A DNA stretch of 64,000 nucleotides, from NCBI RefSeq assembly GCF_900111155.1, contig NZ_FOGG01000012.1, positions 1 through 64,000 on the forward strand. The letters run 5' to 3'. Made by a program: the position numbers and the translations under genes. The notes beneath the pieces were generated by a model. That model did not search any database, was not told the DNA's origin, and saw only the letters and a program-made list of their open reading frames with translations. Of the stretch, positions 29,372 through 40,400 are shown piece by piece. Numbering within the stretch: position 1 is the first letter of the stretch; every line of letters starts with the position of its first letter. This DNA comes from Pedobacter rhizosphaerae. Its GTDB lineage: Bacteria; Bacteroidota; Bacteroidia; Sphingobacteriales; Sphingobacteriaceae.

Positions 29372-32300
29372 ATGTTTAAAAGATATAATTATAGTTTTTT
29401 TATTTTACTATGCTGCTTGCTGGTGTCGACCATTACGCATGCACAGCAGATTAACTACGTAAAAGGGAAGGTAATTGATAAAAAAGATAAACAACCCATT
29501 ATTGGTGCATCGGTAGTCATTGTTGATAAAGATAAAAGGGTTATTAAAGGGGTTTCGACAGATATTGACGGAAACTATACCTTGCCAGTAGCCGATAAAA
29601 CCTACCGCATTTCAGTGTCTTATATTGGTTATAAATCAACTGCAGCCGTAGCCATAGATAAACCAGTTATTAATTTTCAACTGGAATCTGCAGATAACCA
29701 AATGGAAGAAGTACAGATTGTTTCTAAAGCTAAAGCTGCTACAGGCAGTGGGATGGTGATTGATAAACGAGATCAAACCTCTTCTACGGTAACCATTGAT
29801 GCTAAAGAGCTGGAAGACATGCAATCTGCCTCTATTGATCAGGCTTTACAGGGAAGAATGGCTGGGGTAGACATTACAGCCAGTACAGGGGATCCGGGTG
29901 CACCCATGCAAATTCGTATTCGCGGAACCTCTTCTATTAACGGGGCTACTGATCCATTAATTGTATTGGATGGAATGCCTTATGATATTACTATTCCTTC
30001 TGATTTTGATTTCGCTACTTCTGATGAAAATAATTATGGTCAGCTTTTAAATATTGCCCCATCCGATATTAAAGAAATCAGTGTATTAAAAGATGCTGCT
30101 GCAACTGCAGTATGGGGTTCAAGGGCAGCGAACGGGGTTTTAGTAATCACCACAAAAAGGGGAGCTATTGGCCCTCCAGCCATTTCCTACAACTTCAAAG
30201 GGTCGTATTCCAAACAGCCAAGTCCGATCCCAATGTTAGATGGAAATCAGTATTCTTCACTCATTTTAGAAGAGTTCTACAATGCCGGAAGACAATTCTC
30301 CACGACAGAATTTGCCAAACAGTTTCAGTACGATAAGAACGATCCGTACAATTATTACAACTACAGCAATAATACCGATTGGTTAGCCGCCATTACACGG
30401 GTAGGTTACCTGCAAGACCATAACCTTTCCATTTCCGGGGGAGGTGAAAAAGCAAGATACCGTGCTTCTGTGAACTATTTTAACCAAAATGGTACCACCA
30501 TAGGAACAGATTTAAACCGTGTTTCGGCCAGGGTAAACTTAGATTATACGGTTTCTGATAAAATCAGGTTCTCCTCAGACATTGCCTATACCCATATCGA
30601 TCAGAATGCACTTTATAATCCACTGGGTGGGAGAGACCGTGTAAGAGATGTGGCCTATAATAAAATGCCCAACCAAAGTCTTTATGAGTACGATGAATAT
30701 GGAAATCAGACTTCTAACTTTTTTAGTCCGGCAGCAACAGCTCAAGGGGCCTATGCGGTTACCTTTAACCCATTGGCTATGGCCAGTGCCGGGATCAACC
30801 ACCAGTTGGGAGAGCGTATCACGCCGAAGTTCAGTTTGAGATACCAAATTCAGCCTGAGTTGCTATTTACCGGAAGCTTTTTGGTGAACATTAACAACAC
30901 CAAAATTAAAACCTTCCTGCCGCAAATTGCAACAGGTCGTCCCTTTACCGAATCTGTGGTGAATACCGCCTTCGATCAGGATGGAGATTCGTTTACCATG
31001 AATACCAGTATGACCTTGGCCTATACTCCAAAACTGGGTAGTAAACATGATTTAGTCACTTTTTTAAGGTTCGATAGTGAAGATAGCCGTAGAACCAGTC
31101 AATATTTATTGGCCACCAATACGGCTTCTTCTTATTTAACCGATCCATCGGTAGATAGCCGTACGAACTTATCAAACTCTGCTTCGTCAGCCTATAACCA
31201 AACCCGTTCTGTGGGTTTATTGGCTACTGCACAATATAAATTATTAGATCGCTATATCATCAATGCGAGTATCAGGGGAGATGGTAACTCTAAGTTCGGC
31301 GCATCTAACAGATATGGTATTTTCCCTTCCGTTTCTGGTCGTTGGAGAATCTCTGGAGAACCTTTCTTAAAAAGAACCCAAAAATATATTGATGACTTAA
31401 GTTTGAGGGCCAGTTATGGTAAAAGTGGTAACGTGCCCCGATATGATTATACCTTCTTCAATATTTATCAAAATTATGGCTTTAGCTATTTAGATAATGC
31501 AGGGGTTTATTCTACCAATATGGAATTAACCGATTTGAAATGGGAAACGGTAACACAATCTAACGTAGGGGTTACCTTAAACTTATTTAAAAGATTAAAC
31601 ATCGACTTTGACCTTTACCGTAAGCGTACTACCGACCTTTTCTATGAAGATTTAGCGGTATCCAGCTACAATGGCTATTCTACGGTAGATATGAACGTAG
31701 GTACTATGGATAACCAGGGTTGGGAATTTAACATTATGGGTGCAGTAATGAAATCCAAAAAATTCAGATGGGATATGAGTTTCAATATTGCACACAATGA
31801 GAACGTGATTCGTGAAGTTTCTCCGCTTTACCCTAGAGAAAACAGAGGAAGGGTAACATCGAATAACGTATACAAAGTTTTTGTTCAGGAAAATAATCCG
31901 TTTGGATCGTTTTACGGTTTCAAATTTAAAGGTGTGTACAAAGACAGAAATTCTACTATCGCATTAGATGAAAATGGCAACCAGATTGTTGGGCCAAATG
32001 GCGATAAAATCTATATGCGTTTTGCCTATCCGTCGGTAGATTATGTTTTTCAACCTGGCGATGCGATGTATGAAGACATTAACCATGATGGAAATATCGA
32101 TTATAAAGATATTGTGTATTTAGGTAATGGTAACCCTAAGTTAACCGGAGGTATTGGTTCTGCCTTTACCATTAACGGAAACCTGAAACTGAGCATTAAC
32201 TTCTCTTTCCGTACAGGGTACGATATCATTAATGGAACGAAAATCAATACCACCAACATGTACGGATTCAACAACCAAAGTACAGCGGTATTGCGTCGTT

Positions 32301-32632
32301 GGAAAAAAGAAGGTGATGAAACCGATATTCCAAGGGCAATATACGGCGGTGGTTATAATTTCTTAGGCTCAGACCGATACATTGAAGATGGATCATTTTT
32401 AAGACTACGCTCCTTGGGACTAAAATATGATTTCGGAAAAACATTTATGAAACGCATTGGCATGAAGTCGGTTTCGGCAAATGTAATTGTAGAAAACATC
32501 CTAACCTTTACCAAATATACCGGCCAGGATCCTGAAGTTCCCATTCGTTTAAACGGTTCAAATACCGTAGTTGATAATTCTACCACCCCACCAATTAAAA
32601 CTGTTACTGTGGGATTAACTGCTAATTTTTAA
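29372..32632 (+). CDS. susC: SusC/RagA-family TonB-linked outer-membrane transporter (copy 1)
   Basis: This 1086-residue TonB-dependent receptor imports oligosaccharides. Seen: leader ending THAQQ, an N-terminal carboxypeptidase-regulatory-like domain (KGKVIDKKDKQPIIGASVVI, about 30-110), a plug with the SusC signature ISVLKDAAATAVWGSRAANG at about 235-255, and a long beta-barrel ending in GLTANF with terminal Phe. It lies 5 bp after a FAS1 lipoprotein and 12 bp before its SusD partner. Substrate is inferred from the locus as an RG-I fragment. Confidence 0.96.
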   Translation: MFKRYNYSFFILLCCLLVSTITHAQQINYVKGKVIDKKDKQPIIGASVVIVDKDKRVIKGVSTDIDGNYTLPVADKTYRISVSYIGYKSTAAVAIDKPVINFQLESADNQMEEVQIVSKAKAATGSGMVIDKRDQTSSTVTIDAKELEDMQSASIDQALQGRMAGVDITASTGDPGAPMQIRIRGTSSINGATDPLIVLDGMPYDITIPSDFDFATSDENNYGQLLNIAPSDIKEISVLKDAAATAVWGSRAANGVLVITTKRGAIGPPAISYNFKGSYSKQPSPIPMLDGNQYSSLILEEFYNAGRQFSTTEFAKQFQYDKNDPYNYYNYSNNTDWLAAITRVGYLQDHNLSISGGGEKARYRASVNYFNQNGTTIGTDLNRVSARVNLDYTVSDKIRFSSDIAYTHIDQNALYNPLGGRDRVRDVAYNKMPNQSLYEYDEYGNQTSNFFSPAATAQGAYAVTFNPLAMASAGINHQLGERITPKFSLRYQIQPELLFTGSFLVNINNTKIKTFLPQIATGRPFTESVVNTAFDQDGDSFTMNTSMTLAYTPKLGSKHDLVTFLRFDSEDSRRTSQYLLATNTASSYLTDPSVDSRTNLSNSASSAYNQTRSVGLLATAQYKLLDRYIINASIRGDGNSKFGASNRYGIFPSVSGRWRISGEPFLKRTQKYIDDLSLRASYGKSGNVPRYDYTFFNIYQNYGFSYLDNAGVYSTNMELTDLKWETVTQSNVGVTLNLFKRLNIDFDLYRKRTTDLFYEDLAVSSYNGYSTVDMNVGTMDNQGWEFNIMGAVMKSKKFRWDMSFNIAHNENVIREVSPLYPRENRGRVTSNNVYKVFVQENNPFGSFYGFKFKGVYKDRNSTIALDENGNQIVGPNGDKIYMRFAYPSVDYVFQPGDAMYEDINHDGNIDYKDIVYLGNGNPKLTGGIGSAFTINGNLKLSINFSFRTGYDIINGTKINTTNMYGFNNQSTAVLRRWKKEGDETDIPRAIYGGGYNFLGSDRYIEDGSFLRLRSLGLKYDFGKTFMKRIGMKSVSANVIVENILTFTKYTGQDPEVPIRLNGSNTVVDNSTTPPIKTVTVGLTANF

Positions 32633-32644
32633 TATACAGCTGAT

Positions 32645-34111
32645 ATGAAGAAGACATTATATAGTACATGTTTATTGATCTTGCTCATGATGGGCAGCTC
32701 TTGCAACAAATGGCTTGATTTAGAACCCAGAGATGGTATTACCAGACAAGAATTCTGGAAAACCAAGGAAGATGTATTAGCAGCTGTATCAGGGTGTTAT
32801 GCCTCATTATTAGCACCTCCGCCAAGCATTGGAGACAGATCCTTACTGGAGTATATGTTTATGTTTGGCGAGCTTAGGGCAGATATGATCAGCGGCGGAC
32901 CAACCATTACTACCCAGGAAGTAGATATTGTGAACGTAAACATCACCGCTGATAATACCATTGCCAACTGGGCTGCCTTTTACCGAACCATAAACTATTG
33001 CAATACCGTATTAGATTATGCTCCAGGTGTTAAAAGTGTTGATCCAACCTTTACAGAGGCCACTTTAAACGGATATATGGCAGAAGCATTAACCCTAAGA
33101 AGTTTGATGTATTTCTACTTGCTCCGTACATTTAGCGATGTTCCGTTAAAGTTAACGGCAACCGTAAAAGATACCGACTTACAAAATTTACCAAAAACCA
33201 GGCAAGCCGATATATTGAAGCAAATTGTTGCCGACTTGAAGAAAGCTGAGCAGTTTGCCTTAACCACCTATGGCAATACAAGGTCTGACAAAGGGAGGGT
33301 TACTAAATTTACAGTAAACGCGCTATTGGCCGATGTATATCTGTGGATGGAAGATTATCCGAACGCTTTGGTAGAATGCAATAAAATTATCGATTCTCAA
33401 AGATTTGCCCTGGTAAGTTCAACCTCTGCCTGGTACAATACCGTTTTTTTTCGTGGTTCATCAATAGAAACGATATTTGAGTTTGATCAGCCCGTTGAAA
33501 ATCCATTTTTTAATCTTTTGGTGAATAGCAGACGACGTTATATTGCATCTCCGCTCGTACCTTCAGAAATTTTTGTTCCGGATGAAACAGACCCAGACAA
33601 TGTCTACGATATCAGACCAGGATCTTATTACAATTCTGCGGCAACCATTCAAAAATACGGCACAGAAAACCCTTCATACGTAAAATGGCAGGCTTACCGG
33701 ATTTCGGATATAATGATGATTAAAGCGGAGGCTTTAGCGTTAACCGGTGGAGGTGTAGAGGCCTTAGAATTGGTTAATACCCTGCGTTTAAGAAGAAATG
33801 CCGTAAATGCCACAAAAGTTGATGTTGATCCTGATGACACTGAAGCCTTATGTGATTATATTCTGGCAGAAAGAGCAAGAGAGTTTGCTTTTGAAGGAAA
33901 GCGCTGGTACGATCTCTTGCGTCATGCCAAACGCAACAATTACAGCAGATTAGATATCTTGCTGGATATGGTTTCAAAAACCGTATCGCCTACCTTGCAA
34001 CAATCGGCCATTACCAAATTTAGAGATTACAATAGCCATTACCTGCCAATCCTTCAATCAGAGCTATTTACCAATCCTAACCTAGTACAGAATCCATTTT
34101 ACACTAAATAA
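32645..34111 (+). CDS. susD: SusD/RagB-family glycan-binding lipoprotein (copy 1)
   Basis: This 488-residue surface lipoprotein forms the lid of the SusC channel. Seen: lipobox MGSSC with C20, the SusD start CNKWLDLEPRDGITRQEFWK, tetratricopeptide-like helices, and the C-terminal signature ILAERAREFAFEGKRWYDLLR at about 410-430. Length is within the family range. It pairs with the SusC just upstream and is followed 8 bp later by a second FAS1 lipoprotein. Confidence 0.96.
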   Translation: MKKTLYSTCLLILLMMGSSCNKWLDLEPRDGITRQEFWKTKEDVLAAVSGCYASLLAPPPSIGDRSLLEYMFMFGELRADMISGGPTITTQEVDIVNVNITADNTIANWAAFYRTINYCNTVLDYAPGVKSVDPTFTEATLNGYMAEALTLRSLMYFYLLRTFSDVPLKLTATVKDTDLQNLPKTRQADILKQIVADLKKAEQFALTTYGNTRSDKGRVTKFTVNALLADVYLWMEDYPNALVECNKIIDSQRFALVSSTSAWYNTVFFRGSSIETIFEFDQPVENPFFNLLVNSRRRYIASPLVPSEIFVPDETDPDNVYDIRPGSYYNSAATIQKYGTENPSYVKWQAYRISDIMMIKAEALALTGGGVEALELVNTLRLRRNAVNATKVDVDPDDTEALCDYILAERAREFAFEGKRWYDLLRHAKRNNYSRLDILLDMVSKTVSPTLQQSAITKFRDYNSHYLPILQSELFTNPNLVQNPFYTK

Positions 34112-34119
34112 ATATTGAT

Positions 34120-35934
34120 ATGAAAATGAAATTAAACTCCCACAACGCTGCCTTTTCGGTTTTGCTTGTTGTATTTATGCTTTTCGTGATCAATGCTTGT
34201 AAAAGAGAAAGCTTTACCATTGCCACAACCGATGATGTCAATATCACAGGTTTTTTAGAGAAAAATCCGGAGAAGTTTTCGCTCTTCAGCGAAATTTTAG
34301 ACCGTTCGGGTACTAAAGGCTATTTAGCAGCATACGGAAAATACACCATGTTTACACCAGACAACAACGCTGTAAATGCCTGGTTAAAAAATTTAAATAA
34401 AACGGCTGTTAGTCAATTAACACCAGAAGAGCTTAAGGATGTTGTGCGGTACCACGTTTTACAAGATACCGTATCCACTGCTAAGTTTACAGATGGTAAA
34501 TTGGCTCAAATCACTTTGTATGGCCAGTACTTATTAACCGGGGTAACCTTTAAAGAAGGTACTAGTAGTTATGTAATTAATAAAGAGGCTTTAATTACAC
34601 AGTCTAATGTGCGTGTAGGAAATGGTATTATCCATGTATTGGATCATGTTTTGGTTCCTGCATCTAAAACATTAGCGGTATCCATTGAGAGCAACAGCAG
34701 ATATAGCATTTTTACCCAGGCTATGAAGGAAACAGGATTTTACGATTCTTTAAATTATGTTCGTGCTAACATTCCAGATACCACCCGGCGTTTTCAAACT
34801 GTGGTGCTCGAATCAGATTCGGCCTTAAGGGCAGCGGGTTTTGCAGATTATGCCAGTTTGAAAGCTAAACTTTCTAAAACCGGAAATCCTAAAAGTCATG
34901 CAGATAGTTTATGGATGTACGTGGCGTATCACATTTCTCCGGGAGCAAGTTACACTGCCGATATCGTTTCTTCTCCTTCTTTAACTACTTTGGTGCCAGG
35001 AGAGATCGTAACTACTAAATTATCAGGAACAAAAATCTTATTAAACGATGATGAATTTAATGGGGTTATAGAGCCTGGAGTAGAGGTAAACCGAACCATC
35101 AGTAATGTAACTGCATCGAATGGCGTACTTCACGAATCCAAAAGTTTTTATAAAATTAAGCCGCGGGTTCCTACCGGTGTTTTCTTCGATCTTGGAGACC
35201 AGCCAGAACTGAAGGCCCTTGCGGCCTGGCGTGTGCCCGGACAATCAATCAGTTTGTTGCAAAACGGTAAGTTGATAACCTCTGGTATTCGCCTGGATCA
35301 AATCAGATCTAATACCATTGGTCCGGTATACTCTACCTCAACTTTACCTTTTGATAATACCAGGGCCTACGCCAACAGGGATCTTATGAATTTTAACATG
35401 AGTACCAGTAACAATGCCAGAGCAGTTTGGATTGAGCTGAGAACACCAATGCTGGTAAAAGGTAAGTACAGAGTTTGGATATGTTACACCTATAATGTAG
35501 GTAATTACCTGTTGCAAACCGCAGTTGATGTAGGAACAAGCCAGGAGCAGGTATTACCTAACTTAATGGATACCGGACAACAGTTAACAGCCTCCGGAGT
35601 GGCAGATGCCAACGGTGGATTACCTTCTGCTGATGGTTTAATGTTAACAAATGGTTTCAAAAGATACATGGGAACAACAGCAGAAACCGCTACTGATGGG
35701 GTAACAAAAGGTGTATTGCCAACAAATTCTAGCAATGGATGGAAAGCAATGGTTGGTAAACTGGCCGGAGTGGTAGACATTAAAACTACAGACAGACATT
35801 GGGTAAGACTAACCTGTTTAAGGGGAAATGGTAATGGAGTGAACCTGGATATGATACATTTTATTCCGGTTGATGATGATCAGAATTATCCAAGATTTCA
35901 CCCAACACCGGGCGTGATATTTAAGCGTCCATAA
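34120..35934 (+). CDS. FAS1-domain lipoprotein with C-terminal beta-sandwich
   Basis: This 604-residue lipoprotein has a lipobox-like INAC with C27. Seen: two fasciclin domains (about 45-190 and 190-350; the first has YTMFTPDNNAV and GNGIIHVLDHVLVP) and a third C-terminal region (about 360-604) with KGKYRVWICYTY and HWVRLTCLRGNGNGVNLDMI followed by HFIPV, the pattern of a carbohydrate-binding-like beta-sandwich. I do not recognise that last domain by family. Second FAS1 protein of the operon and probably surface exposed. Confidence 0.82.
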   Translation: MKMKLNSHNAAFSVLLVVFMLFVINACKRESFTIATTDDVNITGFLEKNPEKFSLFSEILDRSGTKGYLAAYGKYTMFTPDNNAVNAWLKNLNKTAVSQLTPEELKDVVRYHVLQDTVSTAKFTDGKLAQITLYGQYLLTGVTFKEGTSSYVINKEALITQSNVRVGNGIIHVLDHVLVPASKTLAVSIESNSRYSIFTQAMKETGFYDSLNYVRANIPDTTRRFQTVVLESDSALRAAGFADYASLKAKLSKTGNPKSHADSLWMYVAYHISPGASYTADIVSSPSLTTLVPGEIVTTKLSGTKILLNDDEFNGVIEPGVEVNRTISNVTASNGVLHESKSFYKIKPRVPTGVFFDLGDQPELKALAAWRVPGQSISLLQNGKLITSGIRLDQIRSNTIGPVYSTSTLPFDNTRAYANRDLMNFNMSTSNNARAVWIELRTPMLVKGKYRVWICYTYNVGNYLLQTAVDVGTSQEQVLPNLMDTGQQLTASGVADANGGLPSADGLMLTNGFKRYMGTTAETATDGVTKGVLPTNSSNGWKAMVGKLAGVVDIKTTDRHWVRLTCLRGNGNGVNLDMIHFIPVDDDQNYPRFHPTPGVIFKRP

Positions 35935-35967
35935 ACCAGATAGTTAGCTAACCAAAATATATAAAGT

Positions 35968-37407
35968 ATGATGACTAAAAAATATTTAATCTATATCGCC
36001 TTTTTCAGTATTAGCACAGTTTTTTGCTCCTGTAAAGATAACTGGGAGGTACATAATGAGCTGAAGAATGTAGATAATACCATAGATCTTGCTCAAAAAA
36101 TAGACAGCCAGGCAGATATCAGTGTGTTCAATGGATTTGTTAAAAGCACGGGGTATGATAAAGTGTTGGCAAGCGCCCAGAATTATACCGTTTGGGCACC
36201 TTCCAATGCCGCACTGGCTGGTTTGGATGCTGCAATTGTTGCCGATCCGGTAAAATTGAAGGATTTTGTAGCAAATCATATAGCCCTATCTACTTATCCA
36301 TTGTCTACTAAATCCAATGATACTTTAAGAGTAAAATTGCTCAATAGTAAGTACGCTAATATTATTGATGCCAAATTTGAGGAGAGCAATATTGTAGGCA
36401 ACGGCCAATTTGTAAAAAATGGCGTGTTGTATAAGGTAGACCAGGCAGTACCAAGCAGATTAAACATCTGGGATTATATGTTATCCAGCACAGATGCTAA
36501 TCTTCAAAAGAACTATATCAATGCACTTTCTATTTCTGTTATCGATAGTGCCAACGCAACCATCATTGGATATAACGCTTTAGGCAGGCCTATTTTTGCA
36601 CCTAATCCACCTATGGTATCCAGAAATACTTACTGGGTTAACGTGGCCGACTTACGTGCAGAGGCTCAGGAATACACCTATTTTATGCTTCAGGATGCTG
36701 CCTTTACAAGCGAAACCGCTAAGCTGGCCAACTATTATCCAAGCGTTGATCCTAATTTAAGTGCATCATTTTATGTGGTTAAAGATTTAACGGTTAAGGG
36801 CGTGTATACTGCCGACAAGCTACCAGATACCTTATTGTCTGTAAGAGGAGTGAAAATTCCGCTTAATAAGGGGAATGTAGTTAAATCATATCGGGCCAGT
36901 AACGGAATTGTTCACGTATTGAAGGCATTGCCTTTCCGCTTAACAGATAAAGTTCCTGTATTTAAAGTGGAAGGAGAATTACCCCTGAGCTTTTCAGCAT
37001 CAAGAACAATATCTTATAGAACGAAGTTGGATGACAAAGGAAAGCAATACAAAGACATACAGGTTTATAATCATTTGCTTTCAGAGTTCAGTGTTTTTTA
37101 TGTCCGGGCCAATGTTCCAACGGTTAAATACAAAGTATATGCAAGGGCAATATCAGGTGCTCTTGGCGACTCACAGGTAGCGGCATTTACTCAGCGCTTC
37201 TTCTTCCTTAATCCTGGTACTGCAACCTTTAATCTCACCTTTACACACCTGGTAAACCCGCTCACTTACACTGAAACGTATTTAGGAGAATATACACCTG
37301 CTACTTTCGGGAATTTGAATTTCAGGTTAACATCTGCGGCCACTACCGCTGTAAATGTAAATACATTGATTTTGGATTATCTACGCTTTGAACCTGTTTT
37401 ACCTTAA
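35968..37407 (+). CDS. FAS1-domain lipoprotein with C-terminal beta-sandwich
   Basis: This 479-residue lipoprotein has lipobox FCSC with C22. Seen: a FAS1 domain (about 40-165, YTVWAPSNAALAGLD), a second degenerate one (about 165-330) closing with SNGIVHVLKALPF, and a C-terminal beta-rich domain (about 335-479) with VKYKVYARAISG and VNTLILDYLRFEPVLP. The final domain mirrors the one at the end of the preceding gene, so the two are probably related in design. It stands directly before the second susC (2-bp gap), the position of a glycan-binding accessory protein. Confidence 0.8.
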   Translation: MMTKKYLIYIAFFSISTVFCSCKDNWEVHNELKNVDNTIDLAQKIDSQADISVFNGFVKSTGYDKVLASAQNYTVWAPSNAALAGLDAAIVADPVKLKDFVANHIALSTYPLSTKSNDTLRVKLLNSKYANIIDAKFEESNIVGNGQFVKNGVLYKVDQAVPSRLNIWDYMLSSTDANLQKNYINALSISVIDSANATIIGYNALGRPIFAPNPPMVSRNTYWVNVADLRAEAQEYTYFMLQDAAFTSETAKLANYYPSVDPNLSASFYVVKDLTVKGVYTADKLPDTLLSVRGVKIPLNKGNVVKSYRASNGIVHVLKALPFRLTDKVPVFKVEGELPLSFSASRTISYRTKLDDKGKQYKDIQVYNHLLSEFSVFYVRANVPTVKYKVYARAISGALGDSQVAAFTQRFFFLNPGTATFNLTFTHLVNPLTYTETYLGEYTPATFGNLNFRLTSAATTAVNVNTLILDYLRFEPVLP

Positions 37408-37409
37408 TT

Positions 37410-40400
37410 ATGAATCTTGCTTTGAAAAAAAATACTATGTATAGTTTTACAACGATTAAAAAAGTTTGCGTATTACTGGTTTGCTCACTGGTTTTTGGCT
37501 TTGTTGCCCAGGCCCAGGAAGTAGATTCTGTAGAAACAAAAACAGATACCACCACTGTAAAAGTTAAAGCCCGAACAGTTAAAGGTGAAAAAGTGAGAGG
37601 TATTGTGCTGGATGGGAATACTAACAAGCCTTTAGTAGGGGTTAATGTAACCGTTCCGGGTTTTAATGCCGCCATTTCAGATGAGAAAGGAAGATTTACC
37701 ATTGTAGTTCCAGATTTTAATGCAACCATTATTCTTTCTGCAACGGGCTTCCAAACCAAGGTATTACCTGTTTACAAAGAGAAGGAACTTAAAACGAAGC
37801 TCTATCCGGTAAGTTATACCTCAGTTTACAATGAAGTGTTAACTCCTTTGGGAACAGAATCGCAGTCGAGATCTATTGCTGCAGTGAGTAACATCGGACT
37901 GCAAAATATTTGGGCCAACAATTCGGAAAATCCAATGAGCTATGTTCAGGGTAGGGCAGCAGGCGTAAAATCCACCAGAAGATCGGGTACACCAGGCATT
38001 GGAGCCGATGTCCTGATCAGGGGTTTCAATTCTCTTTATGGCACCAATCAGCCTTTGTACGTAGTTGATGGAATGATTTATGATGCCAATAGCTACGGCG
38101 TATCATTAACAAAAGGGCATATCAATAATCCGCTTCAATTTATTGATGTGAAAGATATAGAGAACATCAGTATCCTGAAAGATGCTGTTGGAGCTGCAGT
38201 TTATGGTGTTAGAGGAGCTAATGGCGTAGTGATGATTACCACTAACCGGGCGCATGATTTAGCTACTAATATCGATTTCGCAGTAAATAGTGGTGTTAAC
38301 CTCAGACCGAAAAATCTTCCGGTGATGAACGCGGCAGACCATCGGTTATACCTTTCAGATATCCTTAAAAGTCAGGGTTTAAGCAACACCGCTATTGCTG
38401 CTAAACCTTATATGAATGAAAGCCCGACTAATCCCGATTATTTCAAATATCACAACGAAACAGACTGGCAAGACCAGGTTTTGAGAACCAGCTTTGATCA
38501 AAACTATTTTTTAAAGGTTACTGGTGGAGATAACATCGCAAAGTATGCCTTATCAGCAGCTTATAGCAGAGATAAAGGGGTAATAGATAGTACCGATCTA
38601 TTAAAATACAGTACACGCTTTAACAGTGATTTAAACCTGACTAAAAAACTACAGGGAACCACCAGTTTGTCGTTTACCTATACCGAGCAGCGATTAAAAG
38701 ATCAGGGCATTGCACCAGCAACCAATCCCTTGTTTTTAGCTCTGGTTAAATCGCCTTTTATGGCCAGAAACGAAATTGATGCCTTTGGGGCAGTATCGCC
38801 AAATTTGGCTGATTATGATACCCTGCAGGTAAGTAATCCCAGGGCTTTAATTGAAAAAGGACAAAACTTTAAAAAAGCTTATCGCTTTTTTGGAAACATT
38901 AACTTCGATTTTACCTTCAATAAAAACTTCAAGTTATCTAACTTGACAGGGCTTACTTACGACAAGTCGCAGGAAACGCTGTTTGTTCCCAGAAAAGGTG
39001 TAACCAACGATACACTTTCTAATTATGTAGGCGATAGCCGCTTAGGTACACAAGTTTCCAGGTTCTTTAGCTTTTTTAACGATTTTCGTTTAACCTTCGA
39101 TAAATCTATCGGTAAACACAGTAAAATACATGCTATAGCCGGTTTCCGTTATTCGCAAAGTGAAAGCGAGCAGGATTTTGCACTTGGCTATAACTCTGCT
39201 ACGGATGAGTTGATTAGTATTGGTAACAGTAACGCTGCTTTTAGAACTTTTGGGGGGGATATTGGCAAATGGCGTACCCTGAATAATTATTTATCGGCCA
39301 ACTATAGCTATGCAGACAAGTACCTGGTTAACTTTTCTATGGCGGTTGATGGTTCATCAAGATTTGGCTATAAAGAGGGACAGGGTTTTATGAATTTTGA
39401 TGATGGATTGAGAATTAATGGTAACCGATTTGCCGTTTTGCCTGCCATAGGAGCAGCATGGGTAATCTCGTCAGAGCCATTTATGAGAAACTTAAACCGT
39501 GTAGATTTATTAAAGTTAAGAATGAGCTATGGCCTGGTGGGGAATGATGATGTGGGTAATTATACCGCACGCAAATATTACATTTCTCAAAACTTATTCG
39601 GTATGAGAGGGGTAATTACCGGTAACTATGCTAACCCAAACCTGCAATGGGAAACCGTTCGTAAATTCAATTTAGGTATTGATGGTTCATTCTTCAGTGA
39701 ACGATTAAGTATCAGCGTAGATTACTGGAGAAACAGCACCAAAGATATGTTAACCTATCAACTGGTTAACTCAGTGGGCGGTACAGCATCCTATCTTAAC
39801 AATAACGGAGGAATGAATACTCAGGGGGGCGACCTGGCCTTGAACGGCCGCATTTTAAATAAAAAATTTAAATGGGATGCCGGCTTAACCATAGGAACCT
39901 CTACCAATAAAGTATCGAATCTGCCAGGTGGAAATTCTGTGATTACGAGTTTTGCCGGAGGGACATACATCACCAGCGAGGGTAAATCTGCTAATCAATT
40001 TTATGGTTTAAGAACGAATGGTGTTTATACAACCAATGCAGAAGCTGCCGAAGCAGGTTTATCTATCCGCAATAGCCAGGGTGCTTTAGTACCTTTTACC
40101 GGAGGTGATGTAAGGTTTATTGATACCAATGGCGATAAGATCATAGATGATAACGACAGAACGGTGATTGGAAATCCAAATTCTTACTTTTTTGGAAGCA
40201 TGAACAACACTTTTACCTATAAAAACTGGAGTATGGATGCCCTGATTACTTTCGTGGGTGGAAATGACATTTACAATTACACCAGGGCGCAACTGGAATC
40301 AGGAAGTACATATTACAATCAAACGCAAAACATTAACAACAGGTGGAAAGGTGAGGGGCAGGTTACTGATGTGCCAAAAGCCACCTATGGCGATCCAATG